A stretch of 64,000 nt of DNA from Streptomyces sp. BK340 (lineage in GTDB: Bacteria; Actinomycetota; Actinomycetes; Streptomycetales; Streptomycetaceae): the NCBI RefSeq assembly GCF_007827595.1, contig NZ_VISR01000016.1:124001-188000 (forward strand), read 5' to 3'. Each line of letters starts with the position of its first letter. The stretch's first letter is position 1. A program made the translations under genes and the position numbers. A model generated the notes under the pieces. The model searched no databases, was not told where the DNA came from, and saw only the letters and a program-made list of their open reading frames with translations. Positions 1 to 7,410 of the stretch are shown piece after piece.

Positions 1-1307
1 TCGTCCTGGACGGTGACGAGGAGGCGGGCCTCCTTGGTGGTGCCCCCGCGGACCGCGGAGACCTCGACCGTGCCGGTGTCGCCCTCGCGGAAGCCGTGCT
101 CCAGCGCGTTCTGCAGGATCTCGGTGAGAACCATCGACAGCGGGGTGGCGACCTCGGCGTCGAGGATCCCGAAGCGTCCGCTGCGCCGGCCGGCCACCTT
201 GCCCGGCGAGATCTCGGCGACCATGGCGAGGACCCGGTCGGCGATGTCGTCGAACTCCACCCGCTCGTCCAGGTTCTGGGAGAGCGTCTCGTGCACGATC
301 GCGATCGAGCCGACCCGTCGCACGGCCTCCTCCAGGGCCTCCCGGCCGCGCTCGGACCCGATGCGCCGGGCCTGCAGCCGCAGCAGCGCCGCGACGGTCT
401 GCAGGTTGTTCTTCACCCGGTGGTGGATCTCCCGGATGGTCGCGTCCTTCGTGATCAACTCGCGCTCGCGGCGGCGGAGTTCGGTGACGTCCCGCAGCAG
501 CACCAGGGAACCGATACGGGTGCCCTTGGGTTTGAGCGGGATGGCCCGGAACTGGATCACCCCGTCGTTCGCCTCGATCTCGAACTCGCGCGGCGCCCAG
601 CCGCTGGCCACCTTGGCGAGCGCCTCGTCCACCGGACCCCGGGTCGGGGCGAGTTCGGCCGTGGTCTGCCCCAGGTGCTGGCCGACCAGGTCGGCGGCGA
701 GGCCGAGGTGGTGGTAGGCGGAGAGGGCGTTCGGGGAGGCGTACTGGACGATGCCGTCGGCGTCCAGCCGGATCAGGCCGTCGCCGACACGCGGGGAGGC
801 GTCCATGTCGACCTGCTGGCCGGGGAAGGGGAAGGCGCCGGCCGCGATCATCTGCGCGAGGTCCGAGGCGCTCTGGAGGTAGGTCAGTTCGAGGCGGCTC
901 GGGGTGCGGACGGTGAGCAGGTTGGTGTTGCGGGCGATGACGCCGAGGACACGGCCCTCACGCCGTACGGGGATCGACTCGACCCGGACGGGGACCTCTT
1001 CGCGCCATTCCGGGTCCCCCTCGCGCACGATCCGGCCCTCGTCCAGCGCCGCGTCCAGCATGGGCCGCCGGCCGCGCGGGACCAGGTGGCCGACCATGTC
1101 GTCCTGGTAGGAGGTCGGGCCGGTGTTGGGGCGCATCTGGGCGACCGAGACGTACCGCGTGCCGTCGCGGGTGGGGACCCACAGGACCAGGTCGGCGAAG
1201 GAGAGGTCGGAGAGCAGCTGCCACTCCGAGACCAGCAGGTGGAGCCACTCGAGGTCGGAGTCACCGAGGGCCGTGTGCTGGCGTACGAGTTCGTTCATGG
1301 AGGGCAC
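1..1307 (-). CDS. PdtaS-like sensor histidine kinase, C-terminus cut by the window edge
   Basis: Soluble two-component sensor kinase of the HisKA_2/HWE type, like mycobacterial PdtaS, which signals to ANTAR-type RNA-binding regulators. About 435 residues are visible. An N-terminal GAF-like sensor (about 1-150) is followed by a PAS domain (about 165-275) and an H-box with the motif EIHHRVKNNLQTVAALL; the acceptor His is near residue 294. The start of the ATPase domain follows, with its N-box EILQNALEHG. No membrane segment is seen. The GTG at 1307 gives an N-terminus MPSMNELVRQH; the ATG at 1298 is the alternative, and neither has a strong ribosome-binding site. The 3' end lies beyond position 1. 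A dre-like DasR site lies about 250 bp upstream. Confidence 0.9.
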   Translation of the reverse strand, partial: MPSMNELVRQHTALGDSDLEWLHLLVSEWQLLSDLSFADLVLWVPTRDGTRYVSVAQMRPNTGPTSYQDDMVGHLVPRGRRPMLDAALDEGRIVREGDPEWREEVPVRVESIPVRREGRVLGVIARNTNLLTVRTPSRLELTYLQSASDLAQMIAAGAFPFPGQQVDMDASPRVGDGLIRLDADGIVQYASPNALSAYHHLGLAADLVGQHLGQTTAELAPTRGPVDEALAKVASGWAPREFEIEANDGVIQFRAIPLKPKGTRIGSLVLLRDVTELRRRERELITKDATIREIHHRVKNNLQTVAALLRLQARRIGSERGREALEEAVRRVGSIAIVHETLSQNLDERVEFDDIADRVLAMVAEISPGKVAGRRSGRFGILDAEVATPLSMVLTEILQNALEHGFREGDTGTVEVSAVRGGTTKEARLLVTVQD

Positions 1308-1646
1308 GATGTGAGCGTACCCGGGGCCTGGTGATGGCCGAAAAAACACCCGCGGGCCGCGGCGCCTGGGAGGGACCCTCAACCCTCCCGGCACCGCAGC
1401 CCGGAGCATCATCGGCCGTGGGGTGTGCGGTCCCGGTCGGCCGAAGGTCGAGGAGCCGGTGCAGTCAGGGCAGAGAGCCCCGGTTCCTCGTCCGTCCTCC
1501 TGTGCGGGGAAGACGGAAGCTGTTCAGTTTTCCCTACGATTTTCCCCTACGCATTCTGGACTAGACCACGATGGCGTGTCCATGCGTGTGGGGGTATGCG
1601 TTGGAGTCTGCCGGCACGCGATGCCACGCAGCCTAGCCCGCCCGGG
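1308..1646. other. Intergenic region between kinase and TetR gene
   Basis: This is a 339-bp spacer with no convincing gene. It holds the upstream region of the minus-strand kinase and the 3' flank of the minus-strand TetR gene. Around 1525-1560 it is more AT-rich than its surroundings. The only specific signal I can support is the dre-like palindrome at 1555-1570. Confidence 0.5.
1555..1570. promoter_or_regulatory. dre-like DasR operator
   Basis: TCTGGACTAGACCACG matches the DasR responsive element (consensus near ACTGGTCTAGACCACT) at 13 of 16 positions and keeps the CTGG...AGACCA core. It is 2.7 kb from dasR and about 250 bp upstream of the sensor kinase start. This distance makes a direct role uncertain. 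Confidence 0.5.
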
Positions 1647-2276
1647 TCAGCCACGGGGCCAGATGGCCATGGCAATTTCCGCGAGCGCCTCCAGTTCCGC
1701 CCGGCTCGCGCCGTCCCGGGCCTGCTGGGACATGCCCTGGATCATGGCTCCGGTGTGCCGCGCGAGCGTCGCCGGGTCGGTGCCGGCCGGCAGTCGCCCC
1801 TCGGCCGCGTCGGCCCGGATGCGGGACTCGAGGGCGGCGATGCCCGCGTTGCGCCGTTCCCGCAGCAGTTGCTCGACCTCGGGGCTGGTGCAGTTGGTGG
1901 CCGCGTGGACGACCAGGCAGCCGTAGGGGTGCGCGGGGTCGGTGTACTCGGCGGCGGCCTCGCGCAGCGTGCGTTCGACGGCGGCCCGGGCGGTGGGCTC
2001 CTCGGCGAGGGCGCGGTCGACGAAGGCGCCGTGGGTGTCGCCGTAGACCCGGACGACCTCCTCGAACAGGCTGCGCTTGTCACCGAAGGCGGCGTAGAGG
2101 CTCGGGGCGCCGATGCCCATGATCCGGGTGAGGTCGGAGACGGATGTGGCCTCGTAGCCGTGCTCCCAGAAGGCCATGAGCGCCTTCTCCAGCGCGGTCG
2201 CGCGGTCGAAGGAGCGCGGGCGGCCACGCGTCCTGGTGGGCTTGGCCTGCGCTTTCGCGTCCTCGCTGGTCACCAT
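1647..2276 (-). CDS. TetR/AcrR-family transcriptional regulator
   Basis: One-component repressor of 209 residues. The N-terminal helix-turn-helix (about 10-60; GRPRSFDRATALEKAL, then TSVSDLTRIMGIGAPSLYAA) is typical of the AcrR group. The C-terminal half (HPYGCLVVHAATNCTSPEVE) is a ligand and dimerisation domain. The gene is divergent from a short-chain dehydrogenase, with paired palindromes between them, so it probably represses both. I chose ATG 2276 because a TATAAA -10 box sits at 2286-2291, which would put the transcript start near 2279; an in-frame ATG at 2285 would then be untranscribed. If another promoter is used, 2285 is possible. The inducer is unknown. Confidence 0.88.
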   Translation of the reverse strand: MVTSEDAKAQAKPTRTRGRPRSFDRATALEKALMAFWEHGYEATSVSDLTRIMGIGAPSLYAAFGDKRSLFEEVVRVYGDTHGAFVDRALAEEPTARAAVERTLREAAAEYTDPAHPYGCLVVHAATNCTSPEVEQLLRERRNAGIAALESRIRADAAEGRLPAGTDPATLARHTGAMIQGMSQQARDGASRAELEALAEIAMAIWPRG

Positions 2277-2285
2277 GGGGTGCAT

Positions 2286-2350
2286 TTTATAGCGCCCCCT
2301 AGAGAAATGTCGGCGGAGTGTTGTACGGTTTTTGTGTAGCGATCACTAGA
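2286..2350. promoter_or_regulatory. Paired operator sites between tetR and SDR genes
   Basis: Two copies of a 14-bp element, TAGCGCCCCCTAGA at 2290-2303 and TAGCGATCACTAGA at 2337-2350, are identical at 11 of 14 positions. Each is an imperfect palindrome with half-sites TAGNG/CNCTA. The first overlaps the TATAAA -10 of the regulator on the minus strand. The second overlaps the likely -10 (CACTAG, 17 bp after TTGTAC at 2321) of the dehydrogenase. This is what a TetR protein repressing both divergent promoters would need; binding is inferred. Confidence 0.6.
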
Positions 2351-2372
2351 AAAATGCGGAGGGGTGGTGGAC

Positions 2373-3125
2373 ATGGGTGTGCTCACGGGGAGGACGGCTC
2401 TGGTCACGGGGGCGAGCCGGGGCATCGGGCGGGGCATCGCCGAGCGGCTGGCGCGGGACGGGGCGAGGGTGGCGGTGCACTACGGCAGCAACGAGGCGGC
2501 CGCCGGGGAGACGGTGACCGCGATCGAGGCGGCGGGCGGATCGGCGTTCGCGATCGGGGTGGAACTGGGCACGCCGGGAGACGCGGAGCGACTGTGGGAG
2601 AAGTTCGACCGGCAGGCGGACGGACTGGACATCCTGGTGAACAACGCCGGGATCGGCACGGCGCCCCCGGTCGGCGAGATCACCGAGGAGGAGTACGAGC
2701 GGGTCTTCGCGGTCAATGTGAAGGCACCGTTCTTCCTCGTCGGGCACGGCCTGCCACGGCTGCGGGACGGCGGGCGGGTCGTCAACGTCTCGTCGGGGCT
2801 CGCCCGGACCGCCGCCATGCCGGACAAGACGGCGTACGCGATGACCAAGGGCGCACTGGACGTCTTCACCCGTGACCTGTCGAAGGTGCTGGGCCCCCGC
2901 GGCATCACGGTGAACTCGGTGGCGCCGGGAATCATCGACACGGACAACACGGCCGGGCTCCTGCACGGGACACCGGACGGCTGGGCACGGGCCGCCGCCA
3001 TATCGGCGCTCGGCCGGGTGGGGACGCCGGCCGACGTGGCGGACGTGGTGGCGTTCCTCGCGTCCGACGCCGGGCGATGGGTGACGGGGAGCTGGGTGGA
3101 CGCGACCGGGGGTTCACTGACATAG
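2373..3125 (+). CDS. SDR-family oxidoreductase
   Basis: Classical short-chain dehydrogenase/reductase of 250 residues, the usual family length, NAD(P)-dependent and cytosolic. The cofactor-binding TGASRGIG motif is at about residues 9-16, NNAG near 90, the catalytic Ser in NVSSGLA, and the catalytic pair in YAMTK. The C-terminus ends with the usual VTGSWVDATGG segment. ATG 2373 follows GGAGGGG at 2358-2364; a GTG at 2364 is in frame but overlaps that ribosome-binding site. It is divergent from and probably repressed by the TetR protein. Substrate unknown; 3-oxoacyl-ACP reductase-like annotation is common for such sequences but not demonstrable here. Confidence 0.9.
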   Translation: MGVLTGRTALVTGASRGIGRGIAERLARDGARVAVHYGSNEAAAGETVTAIEAAGGSAFAIGVELGTPGDAERLWEKFDRQADGLDILVNNAGIGTAPPVGEITEEEYERVFAVNVKAPFFLVGHGLPRLRDGGRVVNVSSGLARTAAMPDKTAYAMTKGALDVFTRDLSKVLGPRGITVNSVAPGIIDTDNTAGLLHGTPDGWARAAAISALGRVGTPADVADVVAFLASDAGRWVTGSWVDATGGSLT

Positions 3126-3164
3126 CAGGCGTCCCACCTGGGCCCCGGGGTCCGATTCTGTTAG

Positions 3165-3180
3165 ATTGGTCTAAACCACA
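3165..3180. promoter_or_regulatory. dre site upstream of nagB
   Basis: ATTGGTCTAAACCACA is a near-palindrome that closely matches the DasR responsive element. It lies 64 bp upstream of the nagB GTG. In S. coelicolor nagB is a known DasR target, derepressed by glucosamine-6-phosphate, so this is very likely its operator. Confidence 0.85.
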
Positions 3181-3243
3181 TAGCGACTCTTGCCCCGACC
3201 TCTCCCCTGTTCTCCAGGCCCTCTTCAGAACGGCAGGCCCAGC

Positions 3244-4029
3244 GTGGAAGTTGTCATCGTTCCGGACGCGGCGGCGGGCGGCGAGCTGATCGCCGAGGCC
3301 ATGGCCCAGCTGCTGCGGCGCAAGCCCGACGCCCTGCTCGGCGTGGCCACCGGCTCGACCCCGCTGCCCATCTACCAGGCCCTGACCGCCAAGGTGAGCT
3401 CCGGTGCAGTGGACACCGCGCGGGCCCGGATAGCCCAGCTCGACGAGTACGTGGGCCTGCCCGCCGAGCACCCCGAGTCCTATCGCTCGGTGCTGCGCCG
3501 GGAGGTGCTGGAGCCGCTCGGCATCGGGATGGACGCGTTCATGGGGCCGGACGGCACGGCCGAGGACGTCCAGGCGGCGTGCGAGACGTACGACAGGGCG
3601 CTCACCGAGGCCGGCGGCGTGGACCTGCAGCTGCTGGGGATCGGGACGGACGGGCACATCGGGTTCAACGAGCCCTGTTCCTCGCTCGCCTCGCGCACCC
3701 GGATCAAGACGCTGACCGAGCAGACCCGCGTCGACAACGCGCGCTTCTTCGACGGCGACATCGAGCAGGTGCCGCACCACGTGATCACCCAGGGCATCGG
3801 CACCATCCTGGAGGCCCGGCACCTGGTGCTGCTCGCGACCGGCGAGGGCAAGGCGGACGCGGTCGCCGCGACCGTCGAGGGCCCGGTCGCGGCTGTCTGC
3901 CCGGCCTCCGCGCTCCAGCTGCACCCGCACGCCACGGTGGTCGTGGACGAGGCAGCCGCGTCCAAGCTCAAGCTGGCCGACTACTTCCGGCACACCTACG
4001 CGAACAAGCCGGACTGGCAGGGGATCTAG
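3244..4029 (+). CDS. nagB: Glucosamine-6-phosphate deaminase NagB
   Basis: Converts glucosamine-6-phosphate to fructose-6-phosphate and ammonia, the last step that feeds GlcNAc/chitin-derived sugar into glycolysis. It has 261 residues, normal for the family. Phosphate-binding GVATGSTP is at about 33-40, LDEYVG at 66-71 carries the catalytic Asp, and DGHIGFNEP at 136-144 holds the His/Glu relay. GTG 3244 is chosen because the MEVVIVPD start matches the family N-terminus. DasR's effector is this enzyme's substrate, so the enzyme and the regulator next to it form a feedback pair. In S. coelicolor dasABC and dasD lie between nagB and dasR; here only a 203-bp spacer does. Confidence 0.96.
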   Translation: MEVVIVPDAAAGGELIAEAMAQLLRRKPDALLGVATGSTPLPIYQALTAKVSSGAVDTARARIAQLDEYVGLPAEHPESYRSVLRREVLEPLGIGMDAFMGPDGTAEDVQAACETYDRALTEAGGVDLQLLGIGTDGHIGFNEPCSSLASRTRIKTLTEQTRVDNARFFDGDIEQVPHHVITQGIGTILEARHLVLLATGEGKADAVAATVEGPVAAVCPASALQLHPHATVVVDEAAASKLKLADYFRHTYANKPDWQGI

Positions 4030-4081
4030 CCCGGGCACCGGCGTCGGTACCGGTACCCGCACCGGTACCGACGCACCATCC

Positions 4082-4097
4082 GTTGGACTAGACCAAC
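4082..4097. promoter_or_regulatory. dre site upstream of dasR
   Basis: GTTGGACTAGACCAAC is a 16-bp palindrome with one mismatched pair, matching the DasR responsive element. It lies 135 bp before the dasR start, consistent with DasR autoregulation, or as a remnant of the dasA-dasR control region if the das transporter genes were lost from here. Confidence 0.8.
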
Positions 4098-4232
4098 AGC
4101 GGGTGCGACGGTATATAGAGGAGATCACGGAGCGTGCGGGCGGAGCCCTGACACACGAAGCCGTGCCACGATGTGAGCCGTGGCCGATGGGATGTCGGTC
4201 GCTTTCGGCATCAGGAGCCGGGAAGGCAGAGC

Positions 4233-4997
4233 ATGAGCACCGACGTCGGCAGTGCGGAGAACGAGGCCGGGACGACGGTCCGTACCGCGCGCGTGCCCAA
4301 GTACTACCGCTTGAAGAAGCATCTGCTCGACATGACGGAGACGCAGGCGCCGGGCACGCCGGTCCCGCCCGAGCGCACGCTGGCGGCCGAGTTCGACACC
4401 TCCCGCACCACCGTCCGCCAGGCCCTGCAGGAGCTCGTCGTCGAGGGCCGCCTCGAGCGCATCCAGGGCAAGGGCACCTTCGTCGCCAAACCGAAGGTCT
4501 CGCAGGCGCTGCAACTCACCTCGTACACGGAGGACATGCGGGCCCAGGGCCTGGAGCCCACCTCGCAACTGCTGGACATCGGCTACATCACGGCCGACGA
4601 CCGGCTCGCCGAGCTGCTCGACATAACGGCCGGCGGACGGGTGCTGCGCATCGAGCGGTTGCGCATGGCCAACGGCGAGCCGATGGCCATCGAGACCACC
4701 CATCTTTCGGCAAAGCGCTTCCCGGCCCTCAGGCGCTCGCTGGTGAAGTACACGTCCCTGTACACCGCCCTCGCCGAGGTCTACGACGTCCATCTCGCCG
4801 AGGCCGAGGAGACCATCGAGACCTCCCTGGCCACCCCGCGCGAGGCGGGCCTGCTCGGCACCGACGTGGGCCTGCCGATGCTGATGCTCTCCCGCCACTC
4901 CCTGGACCGCGAGGGCAAGCCGGTGGAGTGGGTGCGCTCCGTCTACCGGGGCGACCGGTACAAGTTCGTGGCGAGGCTCAAGCGCCCGCAGGACTGA
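4233..4997 (+). CDS. dasR: GntR/HutC-family global regulator DasR
   Basis: Master regulator of GlcNAc metabolism, development and antibiotic production in Streptomyces; binds dre sites and is released by glucosamine-6-phosphate. It has 254 residues, with a winged helix at about 20-90 (PPERTLAAEFDTSRTTVRQAL, continuing to GKGTFVA) and a UTRA effector domain from about 95 to the end. The sequence is nearly identical to what I recall for S. coelicolor DasR. ATG 4233 gives the standard MSTDVGSAENE N-terminus; an in-frame upstream extension to 4173 is not conserved in that family as I recall it. A dre site precedes it. Confidence 0.96.
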   Translation: MSTDVGSAENEAGTTVRTARVPKYYRLKKHLLDMTETQAPGTPVPPERTLAAEFDTSRTTVRQALQELVVEGRLERIQGKGTFVAKPKVSQALQLTSYTEDMRAQGLEPTSQLLDIGYITADDRLAELLDITAGGRVLRIERLRMANGEPMAIETTHLSAKRFPALRRSLVKYTSLYTALAEVYDVHLAEAEETIETSLATPREAGLLGTDVGLPMLMLSRHSLDREGKPVEWVRSVYRGDRYKFVARLKRPQD

Positions 4998-5133
4998 GGG
5001 AAGTTGGCGTCTTCACGCCACAACCTCAAAATCGACATGCCGTTATACGGACGAGGTCTTCCGCTGCCACGACACCGTCACCTAGATTGCCTGCGCATTA
5101 CACAGGTGATCAACCAGGGGACGGAGCCGTGGC

Positions 5134-5400
5134 ATGTCCGAAACGCCTGAAGTGAGACCACCGGTCGTGACGCCGGTCCGCGTGATCATCGGCCTGTGTC
5201 TCGTCGCGCCCTTCGTGGCGATGCTGTGGGTGGGCTCGTACGCCAAGACGGACCCCGCTTTCATCGGGATCCCTTTCTTCTACTGGTACCAGATGCTGTG
5301 GGTGCTGGTCTCCACCGTGCTCACAGTGCTCGCGTACAAGCTCTGGCAGCGTGACCAGAGCGCCCGCACGGCCACTCAGGACAAGGGGGCGGCGCAGTGA
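5134..5400 (+). CDS. DUF3311 small membrane protein
   Basis: 88-residue protein with two predicted membrane helices (VIIGLCLVAPFVAMLWVG and FFYWYQMLWVLVSTVLTVLA). DUF3311 proteins are regularly encoded directly before sodium:solute symporters and are thought to be accessory subunits. Here the stop codon overlaps the symporter's GTG start by 4 bp (GTGA), which indicates translational coupling. GGGGACGGAG upstream of ATG 5134 is a plausible ribosome-binding site. Confidence 0.9.
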   Translation: MSETPEVRPPVVTPVRVIIGLCLVAPFVAMLWVGSYAKTDPAFIGIPFFYWYQMLWVLVSTVLTVLAYKLWQRDQSARTATQDKGAAQ

Positions 5401-7007
5401 AGAACGGCGTCAACGGCGTCGCGCTCGGCGTCTTCATCTTCTTCTTCCTGGCCGTCACGGTCATGGGCTTCCTGGCCGCCCGCTGGCGCAGGGCCGACAA
5501 CGAGCACTCCCTGGACGAATGGGGCCTGGGCGGACGGTCGTTCGGCACCTGGGTCACCTGGTTCCTGCTCGGCGGCGACCTGTACACGGCGTACACCTTC
5601 GTCGCCGTGCCGGCGGCGATCTACACGGCGGGCGCGGCCGGCTTCTTCGCCGTGCCGTACACCATCCTGGTCTACCCGCTGATCTTCACGTTCCTGCCCC
5701 GCCTGTGGTCGGTCTCGCACAAGCACGGCTATGTGACGACCTCGGACTTCGTGCGCGGCCGCTTCGGCTCCAAGGGCCTGTCGCTCGCCGTGGCGCTCAC
5801 CGGCATCCTGGCGACGATGCCGTACATCGCGCTCCAGCTCGTCGGCATCCAGGCGGTGCTGGACGTGATGGGCGTCGGCGGCGGCGAGAACACCAACTGG
5901 TTCGTGAAGGACCTCCCGCTGCTCATCGCCTTCGGCGTGCTGGCCGCCTACACCTACTCGTCGGGCCTGCGGGCCCCCGCGCTGATCGCGTTCGTCAAGG
6001 ACACGCTGATCTACATCGTCATCGCGGTGGCGATCATCTACATCCCGATCAAGCTGGGCGGGTTCGAGGACATCTTCGCCAAGGCCGGCGAGAAGTTCAC
6101 GAAGGCGGGTGCGGGCGGGCTCGTACCCGCCCCCGCGGGCCAGTGGACGTATGCCACGCTGGCGCTCGGTTCGGCGCTCGCGCTGTTCATGTACCCGCAC
6201 TCGATCACCGCGACGCTCTCGTCCAGGAGCCGTGAGGTGATCCGGCGCAACACCACGATTCTGCCGCTGTACTCGCTGATGCTTGGCCTGCTCGCGCTGC
6301 TCGGCTTCATGGCGATCGCGGCCGGGGTGAACGTCACCAACGGACAGTTGGCGATTCCGCAGCTGTTCGAGGACATGTTCCCGGACTGGTTCACGGGCGT
6401 GGCCTTCGCGGCGATCGGCATCGGCGCCCTGGTGCCGGCGGCCATCATGTCCATCGCGGCGGCGAACCTCTTCACCCGCAACATCTACAAGGACTTCATC
6501 CGGCCGGACGCCACGCCGAAGCAGGAGGCCCAGGTCTCCAAGCTCGTGTCGCTGCTGGTGAAGGTCGGCGCCCTGGTCTTCGTCCTCACCATGGACAAGA
6601 CGGTCGCCATCAACTTCCAGCTGCTGGGCGGCATCTGGATTCTGCAGACCTTCCCGTCCCTGGTCGGCGGCCTGTTCACGCGCTGGTTCCACCGCTGGGC
6701 GCTGCTCGCCGGCTGGGCGGTCGGCATGGTCTACGGCACGGCCGCCGCGTACGGGGTGGCCTCGCCGACCCAGAAGCACTTCGGCGGCTCCGCCAAGGAG
6801 ATCCCGGGCATCGGTGAGATCGGCTACATCGGCCTCACGGCCTTCGTCCTGAACGTCGCCGTCACGGTGGTCCTGACCTTCGCCCTGAAGGCTCTCAAGG
6901 CCCCTGAGGGCCTCGACGAGACCAGCCCCGCGGACTACACGGCGGACGCGGGCGACGCGGGAGTTCAGGTGGAACTCCCCCCGGCCACGGCGGGCGCCGG
7001 GCACTGA
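5397..7007 (+). CDS. Sodium:solute symporter (SSS family, MctP-like)
   Basis: 536-residue multi-pass permease with about 13 hydrophobic helices, typical of the SSS family. The DNEHSLDEWGLGGRSFGTW segment after TM1 and the TM region GALVPAAIMSIAAANLFTRN are family signatures. Pairing with DUF3311 resembles the monocarboxylate (pyruvate/lactate) permease MctP group. The substrate cannot be fixed from sequence. GTG 5397 overlaps the stop of the DUF3311 gene. A 12-bp inverted repeat follows the stop codon. Confidence 0.9.
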   Translation: MKNGVNGVALGVFIFFFLAVTVMGFLAARWRRADNEHSLDEWGLGGRSFGTWVTWFLLGGDLYTAYTFVAVPAAIYTAGAAGFFAVPYTILVYPLIFTFLPRLWSVSHKHGYVTTSDFVRGRFGSKGLSLAVALTGILATMPYIALQLVGIQAVLDVMGVGGGENTNWFVKDLPLLIAFGVLAAYTYSSGLRAPALIAFVKDTLIYIVIAVAIIYIPIKLGGFEDIFAKAGEKFTKAGAGGLVPAPAGQWTYATLALGSALALFMYPHSITATLSSRSREVIRRNTTILPLYSLMLGLLALLGFMAIAAGVNVTNGQLAIPQLFEDMFPDWFTGVAFAAIGIGALVPAAIMSIAAANLFTRNIYKDFIRPDATPKQEAQVSKLVSLLVKVGALVFVLTMDKTVAINFQLLGGIWILQTFPSLVGGLFTRWFHRWALLAGWAVGMVYGTAAAYGVASPTQKHFGGSAKEIPGIGEIGYIGLTAFVLNVAVTVVLTFALKALKAPEGLDETSPADYTADAGDAGVQVELPPATAGAGH

Positions 7008-7047
7008 GACGCGCGCCGAAGGGGCGCGGGCAAACACGATCCACCCG

Positions 7048-7086
7048 CAGCGGGCCGCCGGCAACAAGCACCACGGCGGCCCGCTG
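7048..7086 (+). terminator. Hairpin terminator after symporter
   Basis: A perfect 12-bp inverted repeat (CAGCGGGCCGCC and its complement) encloses a 15-nt loop, 40 bp after the symporter stop. There is no T-run, as is common for Streptomyces terminators. Confidence 0.65.
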
Positions 7087-7119
7087 TTGACCCTCTGAAG
7101 CCGCCGCAACACGCAACAG

Positions 7120-7166
7120 ACACAACATCTGGGGGTGACACCACAACCCGGCACTAGATGTATGCT
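7120..7166 (+). promoter_or_regulatory. Putative tandem NrdR boxes
   Basis: ACACAACATCTGGGGG (7120-7135) and GCACTAGATGTATGCT (7151-7166) each match the NrdR box (near ACACWATATATWGTGT) at about 10-11 of 16 positions. Their starts are 31 bp apart, about three helical turns, as in known NrdR operators. They lie just before the cobalamin riboswitch of nrdAB. The individual matches are modest; the spacing and context give most of the support. Confidence 0.55.
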
Positions 7167-7167
7167 C

Positions 7168-7280
7168 ATCCTCGCTGTCGCCGCAGGGGAATCCGGTGCG
7201 AATCCGGAACTGTCCCGCAACGGTGTACTTGCGTGTATCCGCACGCCCGTTCAGTCCGAGGACCTGTCGGCAGCGCGCGC
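7168..7280 (+). ncRNA. Cobalamin (B12) riboswitch in the nrdA leader
   Basis: The conserved core is easy to read: GGGGAATCCGGTGCGAATCC near 7187, then ACTGTCCCGCAACGGT, which is the B12-box region, and the closing CAGTCCGAGGACCTGTCGGC near 7252. The edges are approximate. In S. coelicolor a B12 riboswitch turns off the class Ia reductase when vitamin B12 is available, so that the B12-dependent class II enzyme NrdJ is used. The position, about 130 nt upstream of the nrdA GTG, fits that role. Confidence 0.93.
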
Positions 7281-7410
7281 CCGGCCGTCCGGTCCGGGTG
7301 CCTTCAGACGTCCGGGCCTCGTGGAGTGGGCCGGTGGACGCGACGCCGTGCGCGCTCGTGCTGCCCCCTGCCCTCCGCCAGGCCCCGTGCCGAGCGAGGG
7401 AGAGCCCCAC

